Assembly: GCA_946479015.1 (NCBI GenBank)
Contig: CAMLEQ010000280.1
Coordinates: 1-5,457, forward strand
Direction of reading: 5' to 3'
Length of the DNA stretch: 5,457 nucleotides
Origin: an uncultured Gemmatimonadota bacterium
GTDB taxonomy: Bacteria > Gemmatimonadota > Gemmatimonadetes > Gemmatimonadales > Gemmatimonadaceae
Made by a program: the position numbers and the translations under genes. Below the pieces are notes generated by a model that was not told the DNA's origin, searched no databases, and saw only the letters and a list, made by a program, of their open reading frames with translations. Below are positions 1-4,603 of this stretch, piece by piece; positions within the stretch are counted from its first letter, which is position 1, and every line of letters starts with the position of its first letter.

Positions 1-689
1 ACGCCGTCGCGCCAGGTGATCTTCTTCCCCTCGGCGTACGTGCGGCCGTGATAGCTGATCGGCACCTCGTACACGCGCGCCCCCATCTGCGCGAGGCGCG
101 CCACGATCTCCGGCTCGATCCCGAAGCGCGGGTTCGTGAGGCGCATGATGCGGAACGCCTCCATCGTGAACGCCTTGTACCCCACCTCCATGTCCGTCAG
201 GTTCAGGTTCGTGAACATGTTGGAGAGGAGCGTGAGGCCGAGATTGCCGAGGCGGTGCCAGAAGTAGAGCACGCGGTGCGCGCCGCCGCCGGCGAAGCGG
301 GTGCCCACCACGGCGTCGGCCACGCCGTCGAGGATCGGGCGGATCACCACCGGGATGTCGGTCGGCAGGTACTCCAGATCCGCGTCCTGGATGATCGCGA
401 TGTCCCCCGTCGCGTGCGTGCGCGCGGTCTGGATCGCCGCGCCCTTGCCGCGGTTCTCCGGATGCCGGGCGACCACGATCGCCCCGCCGGCGTCGCGCGC
501 GCGGATCGTCAGGCGGTCGTAGGTGCCATCGCGCGACGCGTCATCGACCGCCACGATCTGGAGCGTGAGCCCCAGCGCGGCCAGCGCCCCGCATTGCGCG
601 AGCACCGCGTCGAGGGTGCGGTCGATCGTCGCCGCCTCGTTGTAGCACGGGACGAGGACGCTGAGCGTGGAGAACCGGTGGTCGGACAC
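1..689 (-). CDS. Family 2 glycosyltransferase, polyprenyl-phosphate mannosyl/glucosyltransferase (DPM1)-like, 3' end beyond window
   Basis: The visible 229 residues are the catalytic domain of a GT-A fold, family 2 glycosyltransferase. Members of this family move a sugar from a nucleotide donor, usually to a polyprenyl phosphate at the inner membrane face. Visible motifs are the N-terminal strand VLVPCYNEA (11-19), VDDASRDGT (48-56) with the nucleotide-binding aspartates, HPENRGKGAA (76-85), the metal-binding QDADLEY (101-107), GTRF (129-132) and YHGRTYAEGKKITWRDG (213-229). The last block is typical of dolichol- or undecaprenyl-phosphate sugar transferases. No membrane segment is visible, but the C-terminus is cut by the left edge. 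The GTG start is secure because an in-frame TAG lies three codons upstream (696-698), and GGAG at 699-702 is 9 bases before it. The gene follows the 60-residue membrane protein gene by 29 bases and is probably co-transcribed with it. The sugar and acceptor cannot be told. Confidence 0.93.
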   Translation of the reverse strand, partial: MSDHRFSTLSVLVPCYNEAATIDRTLDAVLAQCGALAALGLTLQIVAVDDASRDGTYDRLTIRARDAGGAIVVARHPENRGKGAAIQTARTHATGDIAIIQDADLEYLPTDIPVVIRPILDGVADAVVGTRFAGGGAHRVLYFWHRLGNLGLTLLSNMFTNLNLTDMEVGYKAFTMEAFRIMRLTNPRFGIEPEIVARLAQMGARVYEVPISYHGRTYAEGKKITWRDG

Positions 690-718
690 GGCGCGCTACT
701 CCGGAGTCGGATGAAAGC

Positions 719-901
719 TCAGTGGGCCTCGACGCTGTCCATCAGCCGATCGGCGTTCGACCCGACGCTCCGGCGCGTCTTGCCCCCCGTCTGCTGGATC
801 ATGCGCGTCACGACGTCGGCCCCGTACGTGTTCGCATCGCTGTACCCCCACCAGTACCCCACCGCCAGGCCAATGAGCAGCAGCAGGAACGCCTTCTTCA
901 T
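719..901 (-). CDS. Small single-pass membrane protein, 60 aa, unknown function
   Basis: The gene encodes 60 residues. A basic start (MKK) is followed by a hydrophobic helix at about 4-20 (AFLLLLIGLAVGYWWGY) containing glycines and a Trp pair. The remaining 40 residues are polar, with no cysteine and no recognisable domain. The helix has no clear cleavage site, so an N-terminal anchor with the tail outside the cytoplasm is more likely than a secreted peptide. The tail (VTRMIQQTGGKTRRSVGSNADRL) may be helical. GAGGA at 909-913 sits 7 bases before the ATG, a good Shine-Dalgarno. The gene lies between the RNase H-like gene (27 bases upstream) and the glycosyltransferase gene (29 bases downstream) on the same strand, so it is probably in one operon with both. 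I do not recognise the family. The strong ribosome site, neat spacing and protein-like composition argue that it is real. Confidence 0.8.
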   Translation of the reverse strand: MKKAFLLLLIGLAVGYWWGYSDANTYGADVVTRMIQQTGGKTRRSVGSNADRLMDSVEAH

Positions 902-928
902 CGCGAGATCCTCGAGAGGGAAGAACCA

Positions 929-1567
929 TCAGGAAGGACTCCCTGTCGCGATCTTCGGTAACGCTCGCGCCCCGCTGAGGGTGGCGGGATCGGGGAGCGG
1001 ATCGGGGGCCAGCGCCATGCGCCCGCGCGCCCGCTCCGCGGCCAGCCAGGCCTCGAAGCCGGAGGGGACGAGCCCCGGAGAGCTCGTCTGCGCCGCGGCG
1101 GCGCGCGTGGCCAGCACGTTCGCCCACTCGTTCTGCGGATGCCCCGCGTGGCCGCGCACCCAGCGCCACGACACGCGGTGCGCTCGCGCGACCTCCACGA
1201 GCTCCTGCCACAGCTCGAGATTCTCGATCGTGCCCGTCTTGCGCTTCCACCCGCGCCGCATCCAGTCGTACACCCAGCTGGTCATTCCGTCCACCAGGTA
1301 GCGCGAGTCGCTGGTGAACTGCACCAGGAAGCGCTGCCCCTTGGCGGAGATGAGGTGCAGCCCGGTGATCGCCGAGCGCAGTGCCATCCGGTTGTTCGTG
1401 GTGCCCGGCTCCGAGATCCAGTAGTCGCGCCGCACGATCTCCCCCGTGCGCGGGTGCCGGATCTCGATGAGCCCGCCGGCGCCCCCCGGGTTGTTCCCAT
1501 CGCGCCCGTTGCCCAGGCACGACTCATCGGCGTAGATCGCGACCAACTGTTCGGAGGACGACGACAT
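929..1567 (-). CDS. rnhA: RNase HI-family protein with altered catalytic residues and a C-terminal extension
   Basis: Residues 9-157 align by eye along the whole of E. coli RNase HI, the enzyme that cuts RNA in RNA-DNA hybrids. Matching blocks are IYADESCLGN (11-20), TTNNRMAL (56-63), TSDSRYLVDG (85-94), WMRRGWK (102-108), NLELWQ (116-121) and WVRGHAGHPQNE (136-147). The catalytic Asp10 (here D14), Asp70 (D87) and His124 (H140) are present. Glu48 is Ala62 and Asp134 is Asn150. The Gly after the first Asp is Glu15, and about six residues (GRDGNN) are inserted near 21-26. The last 50 residues form a Pro/Ala-rich tail of unknown role, making 212 residues against about 155 for E. coli. The ATG at 1567 is chosen: the in-frame TTG at 1597 lies inside a promoter-like box and has no ribosome site. 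No Shine-Dalgarno is clear at the ATG either. The family is certain; nuclease activity is not. Confidence 0.92.
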   Translation of the reverse strand: MSSSSEQLVAIYADESCLGNGRDGNNPGGAGGLIEIRHPRTGEIVRRDYWISEPGTTNNRMALRSAITGLHLISAKGQRFLVQFTSDSRYLVDGMTSWVYDWMRRGWKRKTGTIENLELWQELVEVARAHRVSWRWVRGHAGHPQNEWANVLATRAAAAQTSSPGLVPSGFEAWLAAERARGRMALAPDPLPDPATLSGARALPKIATGSPS

Positions 1568-1594
1568 GCGGCGGTGTCCGGGTGATGGGAAGTC

Positions 1595-1626
1595 CAAAGC
1601 TAATGGGCGGCGCGGCGCCCCCCAAC
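1595..1626 (-). promoter_or_regulatory. Bacteroidetes-type promoter-like site before the RNase H-like gene
   Basis: On the minus strand GTTG (1626-1623) is followed after exactly 20 bases by TAGCTTTG (1602-1595). The downstream box matches the Bacteroidetes -7 consensus TAnnTTTG in full, and the upstream box matches the -33 TTTG in three of four bases at the usual spacing. It sits in the 64-base gap between two gene blocks, about 27 bases before the ATG at 1567, which has no clear Shine-Dalgarno. That this organism uses this promoter class is an inference. Confidence 0.45.
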
Positions 1627-1631
1627 TCCCG

Positions 1632-1850
1632 TTACCGGATCACCTCGATCGAGTCCAGCTCGTCCAGCACGAAGGTGATCGCCTCTCCGGTGGTGGGGTG
1701 CGTCGCCTCGATCAGCTCGCGTCCGCCCGACACGCGCAGCCGCTCCGGGACCACGATGTACTCCGTGCCGCGCCGATAGATCGCGATCCGGCGCCGGTCG
1801 AGGATCGCCCGCTCGAGGCGGTCGTACTGCGCGTGCGTCAGCTGCGCCAT
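1632..1850 (-). CDS. Small 72-aa protein, WYL/Sm-like pattern, function unknown
   Basis: The product has 72 residues. A short helix (THAQYDRLERAILDRRR, 5-21) is followed by what reads as four or five beta strands: IAIYRRG, EYIVVPERLRVSGG, RELIEATHPTTGEAITFVLDE and DSIEVIR. The order of features (helix with paired basic residues, I.Y...G, a V.P..L strand, a turn with GG, then F.LD.L.SI.VI at the end) resembles the small beta barrel of WYL domains, which bind ligands or nucleic acid in bacterial regulators. This is pattern resemblance only. The canonical W-Y-L triad is not present and there is no attached DNA-binding domain. The ATG overlaps the M20 stop codon by one base (TGATG), and AGGAG at 1858-1862 lies 7 bases upstream, so the gene is translationally coupled to the hydrolase. 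It is the last gene of its block, ending 64 bases before the RNase H-like ATG. Confidence 0.82.
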   Translation of the reverse strand: MAQLTHAQYDRLERAILDRRRIAIYRRGTEYIVVPERLRVSGGRELIEATHPTTGEAITFVLDELDSIEVIR

Positions 1851-3025
1851 CAGGATGCTCCTCTCGCCATCGTCCACTCCCGCGCGAGCCGTTCCAGTAC
1901 GCCGGTCGCGCGCTCGATCTCCTCCACCACCACCCACTCCTCCGCGGCGTGCGCGAGCCCGATGTCCCCGGGGCCGAAGCACACGGCGGGGATCCCCGCC
2001 TCGTTGAGCAGCGCGGCATCGGTCCACGCGCTCATCCCCTCGATGCGCACCGGCTCTCCCGCGTGCTCGATCGCGCCCGCCAGCGCGCGCGCGATCGGCG
2101 CGTCCGGGGGCACGTCGCTCGGTCCCTGCGCCACGTCGAGCGATGCCTCGGCGCGGAACGACGGGCGCCGCGCGCGCACGCGCTCGCACGCCGCACGCAC
2201 CTCCGCCAGCGCGTCCGCCGCGCTCTCTCCGGGAATGGTCCGGCGCTCCAGGCGCAGCACGCACCGGTCGGGGTAGGTGGACATGCCGATCCCTCCCTCG
2301 ATGAGCGAAGCATGCAGCGACGCGTGGCCGAGCAGTGGATGGGTGCGCCGGGTGAGCTCTCCCTCCTGGAGCGCATCGAGCTCGGCGAGCAGCAGCCCCG
2401 CGTGCCGGATGGCGTCGATGCCGATGTCGAAGCGGCTCCCGTGCGCGGCGCGGCCGTGCACGGTCACCGTCATCCACGCGAAGCCGCGGTGCGCGGGCAT
2501 GATCGCCAGCCGCGTCGGCTCGGTGACGATCGCCGCGTCGGCTCGGATGCCGCGCGCCACGAGGTCGCGCGTGCCGAGGCTCTCCCACTCCTCGTCGCAC
2601 ACGGCGGCGATCAGCACCTCGCCGCCCAGCTCCCCCGCCGCCGCGCCCCGCGCCGCCGCCGCGCACATGGCCGCGACCCCCGCCTTCATGTCGCTCGAGC
2701 CACGGCCGTACATCCGCCCATCGCGCTCGGCGGCATCGAAGGGGGCGTGACGCATCCCCTCCGTCCCCACCACATCCAGGTGCCCGTTGAGCATGAGAGC
2801 GCGCCCCGGACCGCCGCCGATGCGGGCGACCACGTTCGGCCGCCCCGGCGCCGCCTCCTGCACCTCCACCGCGAACCCCCACGCGCGCAGCACGTCGGCG
2901 AGCAGTCGCGCGCACGCCAGCTCCCCCGGCGCGCCGGGGACGAGCGATGGGTTGCGCGAGTCGATGCGCACCAGCGCGCGCGTGAGCGCCACCGCATCGC
3001 CGAGCGGAACGGCCGGCCCGGTCAC
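1850..3025 (-). CDS. M20 family metallo-hydrolase (ArgE/DapE/ACY1-type deacylase or peptidase)
   Basis: This is a complete 391-residue two-zinc hydrolase of the M20 family, cytoplasmic enzymes that cleave N-acyl or peptide amide bonds (for example acetylornithine or succinyl-diaminopimelate). All metal and catalytic positions are visible: H82 and catalytic D84 in NGHLDVVG, bridging D112 in YGRGSSDMKAG, catalytic E145 with metal ligand E146 in VCDEEWESLGT, E169 in VTEPT, and H359 in GDIGLAHAAEEW. The lid or dimerisation domain runs from about 180 to 295 and contains TVTVHGRAAHGSRFDIGIDA and the GGIGMSTYPDRC / RRTIPGE blocks. The GTG at 3025 is chosen because it overlaps the kinase stop by 4 bases (GTGA) and has GGAG 8 bases upstream. 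A GTG at 3046 is in frame but would add seven residues and overlap more. The family is secure. The substrate is open, because no arginine or lysine pathway gene is adjacent. Confidence 0.93.
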   Translation of the reverse strand: MTGPAVPLGDAVALTRALVRIDSRNPSLVPGAPGELACARLLADVLRAWGFAVEVQEAAPGRPNVVARIGGGPGRALMLNGHLDVVGTEGMRHAPFDAAERDGRMYGRGSSDMKAGVAAMCAAAARGAAAGELGGEVLIAAVCDEEWESLGTRDLVARGIRADAAIVTEPTRLAIMPAHRGFAWMTVTVHGRAAHGSRFDIGIDAIRHAGLLLAELDALQEGELTRRTHPLLGHASLHASLIEGGIGMSTYPDRCVLRLERRTIPGESAADALAEVRAACERVRARRPSFRAEASLDVAQGPSDVPPDAPIARALAGAIEHAGEPVRIEGMSAWTDAALLNEAGIPAVCFGPGDIGLAHAAEEWVVVEEIERATGVLERLAREWTMARGAS

Positions 3026-4017
3026 GACTCCCGCTCCAGCACGCACGCTCCCTCGGTGTCCACGGCGAACGCGAGCGGCTCGGCCACGGCGCTCACGGCG
3101 TGGCGCACCGCATCCTCGCGCCCGCGCGCGGCGATCACCAGCACGCTGCCGCCCCCCGACGCGCCGAGCGCCTTCCCCCCGATCGCCCCCGCTTCCCGCG
3201 CCGTCTCGAGCACGCGCTCGATCGCCGGCGTGGAGATCGCGGGGTGCAGCGCGCGCTGGTGCCGCCAGTGCTCATCGACCAGCGCGGCGAGCTCGTCCAC
3301 CGCGCCGCGCTCCAGCGCGGCGATCATCTGCTCGGCGAGCTCCCGCATCCGGGCGAGCGCGTGCGTCACCCCGCGCTCGCGCGCTCGGTACGCATCGAGC
3401 ACGGCGGTGATCGTCTCCCCCGAGATGCGCGACTGCCCCGTGTACACCACCACGCATCGCCGCTCGAGCTCGTGGACGAGCGACGGCGCGAGCGGAATCC
3501 GCCGCGCGCGCACCACGTGGTCGAACCGGAGCGCGAGCGCGCCCCCCAGCGCCGCCGCGTAGTGATCCTGGCTCCCGCCGGGCACGTGCAGCTCCTCCAC
3601 CTCCACCGCGCGGCTCCGCTCGGCCAGCGCGTCGCGCGACGGACGCTCGCCGCACCAGTCGGCGAGCGCGGTCTGGAGCGCCACCCCGGCCGCCGACGAT
3701 CCGCCCAGCCCCGCGCCGCGGGGGAAGTCGCTCCGTAGCGCCAGCGCCACCGGGCCCACTCCCGCGCGACGCAGCGCCGCGCGCGCGAGCTCCGCGCCGT
3801 CGCCCGCCGCCAGCTCGTCGCGCGTGGCGGCATGATGGCGTACCCCACCTTCCTCGATCGTCCACGCCGCGTCGCGGGCGCGAAGCTCCGCCGTCGCGTA
3901 TCGCGTGATGGCGAGGTTGCAGACGCAGCCGCCCTGCTCGGTGGTGTAGGGGGGGACGTCGGTCCACCCGCCGCCGAAATCGATGCGCGTCGGAGCGCGC
4001 GCCACCACGCGGCGCAC
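3022..4017 (-). CDS. GHMP-family sugar kinase (HddA / L-fucokinase-like)
   Basis: The 331-residue product carries the three GHMP kinase motifs. The substrate-binding N-terminus is APTRIDFGGGWTDVPP (8-23). The ATP phosphate loop is DFPRGAGLGGSSAAG (97-111). The C-terminal glycine-rich motif is IGGKALGASGGGS (279-291). The segment PGGSQDHYAAALGG (147-160) matches the position that carries the catalytic Asp (D151) in heptose 7-phosphate kinases. The motif-1 wording (RID.GGGWTD.PP) is typical of D-glycero-D-manno-heptose 7-phosphate kinase HddA and of the kinase half of bifunctional L-fucokinase. The protein therefore probably transfers ATP phosphate to a sugar or sugar phosphate in the cytoplasm. 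Which sugar is unknown: no nucleotidyltransferase, epimerase or isomerase is adjacent. The GTG at 4017 lies 2 bases after the upstream stop. An in-frame GTG at 4050 would overlap that gene by about 30 bases. Only a weak GAG precedes it, so coupled translation is likely. Confidence 0.92.
   Translation of the reverse strand: MRRVVARAPTRIDFGGGWTDVPPYTTEQGGCVCNLAITRYATAELRARDAAWTIEEGGVRHHAATRDELAAGDGAELARAALRRAGVGPVALALRSDFPRGAGLGGSSAAGVALQTALADWCGERPSRDALAERSRAVEVEELHVPGGSQDHYAAALGGALALRFDHVVRARRIPLAPSLVHELERRCVVVYTGQSRISGETITAVLDAYRARERGVTHALARMRELAEQMIAALERGAVDELAALVDEHWRHQRALHPAISTPAIERVLETAREAGAIGGKALGASGGGSVLVIAARGREDAVRHAVSAVAEPLAFAVDTEGACVLERES
3034..3037 (-). promoter_or_regulatory. Ribosome binding site of the M20 hydrolase
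   Basis: GGAG lies 8 bases before the GTG at 3025 and inside the last codons of the kinase gene. Together with the GTGA stop/start overlap it favours GTG 3025 over GTG 3046 as the start. Confidence 0.6.
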
Positions 4018-4019
4018 GC

Positions 4020-4487
4020 TCAGCTCGAGTGGTCGTGCACGATGCGCCACCGGCCGTCCACGCGCAGCATCACCAGGGAGGTGGGGCCGCGGGCCACGGT
4101 GGAGTCGCCGCGCGAGAGCACGTAGTACGCGAGCACGTGCGCCACGCCCGGCGCGAGCGAGTCCACCTCCAGCTGCTCGAAGGAGAGCGAGTCGCGCACG
4201 CCGCCGGGAGCGAAGCGGGGCGCGTACACCGCCCGGATCGCCGCGCGGCCGTGCAGCACGCCGCGCCGCCCGATGAAGGTGGTGCGGTCGGAATCGAGGT
4301 AATCATCGACGAAGGCGTCGAGGTCGCCGCGGTTCCATGCCCGCGCGGAGCGGTCGAGCATCGCGGCGATCTCCGCGCGCGGCGCGCCCCCGGCGGGGGG
4401 CGGCGCCCCACGGGCCACGGTACACGCGGCGGGAGCGACGGCCACGAGCGCGAGCCGCAGCAGGGCGTATATTCCGATGTGACGCAT
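4020..4487 (-). CDS. Exported NTF2/SnoaL-like (DUF4440-type) protein
   Basis: From the ATG at 4487 the product has 155 residues. Residues 1-22 look like an export signal: M-R-H, then a hydrophobic stretch IGIYALLRLALVAVAPAAC. Cys22 could be a lipoprotein cysteine, but Pro at -3 is atypical, so a lipoprotein and a cleaved periplasmic form are both possible. Residues 37-155 form one NTF2-like cone domain: an N-terminal helix AAMLDRSARAWNRGDLDAFVDDY, a TTFIGRRGVLHGRAAIRAVY block, the strand LSFEQLEVDSL, and the family-typical ending TSLVMLRVDGRWRIVHDHSS. Such domains bind small hydrophobic ligands or act as enzymes or immunity-type partners, so the role cannot be assigned. A GTG at 4577 in frame would put an Arg-rich run before the signal and is rejected. 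No clear Shine-Dalgarno precedes the ATG. This is the first gene of the kinase/hydrolase block and ends 2 bases before the kinase start. Confidence 0.85.
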   Translation of the reverse strand: MRHIGIYALLRLALVAVAPAACTVARGAPPPAGGAPRAEIAAMLDRSARAWNRGDLDAFVDDYLDSDRTTFIGRRGVLHGRAAIRAVYAPRFAPGGVRDSLSFEQLEVDSLAPGVAHVLAYYVLSRGDSTVARGPTSLVMLRVDGRWRIVHDHSS

Positions 4488-4511
4488 TCGATGTCGGGGT
4501 CTGGGAGAGCG

Positions 4512-4543
4512 AAAAGCTAGCGCGGGGCGTCCCGATCGCCAGT
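4512..4543 (-). promoter_or_regulatory. Bacteroidetes-type promoter-like site before the NTF2-like gene
   Basis: On the minus strand ACTG (4543-4540) is followed after exactly 20 bases by TAGCTTTT (4519-4512). This is one base off TAnnTTTG, and the upstream box keeps only the TG of TTTG. The seven bases TAGCTTT and the 20-base spacing are the same as in the site before the RNase H-like gene. The box lies about 24 bases before the ATG at 4487. Confidence 0.35.
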
Positions 4544-4593
4544 CCGCCGCGCGGCGCGTGGTCCGCGGGATCGGCACGCGTTGTGCGCCGCAT

Positions 4594-4598
4594 GAGGA
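4594..4598 (+). promoter_or_regulatory. Ribosome binding site of the GT20 gene
   Basis: GAGGA lies 5 bases before the ATG at 4604. An in-frame ATG at 4592 overlaps this site and has no ribosome site of its own, so ATG 4604 is preferred. Confidence 0.65.
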
Positions 4599-4603
4599 AA
4601 TCT

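Larger units (their letters stand above)
4488..4603. promoter_or_regulatory. Divergent control region between the NTF2-like gene and the GT20 gene
   Basis: These 116 bases separate two outward-facing genes and must hold start signals for both. On the minus strand there is a promoter-like site (entered separately). On the plus strand I see no convincing -10 or -33 pair before the GT20 gene. A perfect 12-base palindrome of only G and C lies at 4545-4556. At this base composition it may be chance, though its central place would suit an operator. Confidence 0.45.

Noticed and set aside
48..1301. A 417-codon open frame on the plus strand across the glycosyltransferase and RNase H-like genes
   Set aside because: It has a shadow-type composition (His/Arg/Ala runs), crosses two gene boundaries, and is antisense to well-recognised families.
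1568..1597. TTG at 1597 as the start of the RNase H-like gene
   Set aside because: It lies within the TAGCTTTG box, has no ribosome site, and adds ten residues not seen in the family.
1605..1620. GGGCG / CGCCC hairpin in the gap between the two minus-strand blocks, as a possible terminator
   Set aside because: The stem is only 5 base pairs and is followed by no real T run (ATTAGCTTT). It falls in the spacer of the promoter-like site, so its role as a terminator is not supported.
1632..2915. A 427-codon minus-strand frame ending in the small WYL-like protein, suggesting a longer protein
   Set aside because: Only the last 72 residues look like protein. The rest is an Arg/Gly/Ala-rich shadow of the M20 gene in another frame. 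The TGATG junction and AGGAG site mark the true start at 1850.
1949..3562. A 537-codon open frame on the plus strand, antisense to the M20 and kinase genes
   Set aside because: Its translation is rich in Arg, His, Pro and Ala with no domain. The opposite strand carries two enzymes with all motifs intact. Long antisense frames are expected at this GC content.
4488..4577. GTG at 4577 as the start of the NTF2-like gene
   Set aside because: It adds 30 Arg/Pro-rich residues in front of a good export signal and would run through the promoter-like site.
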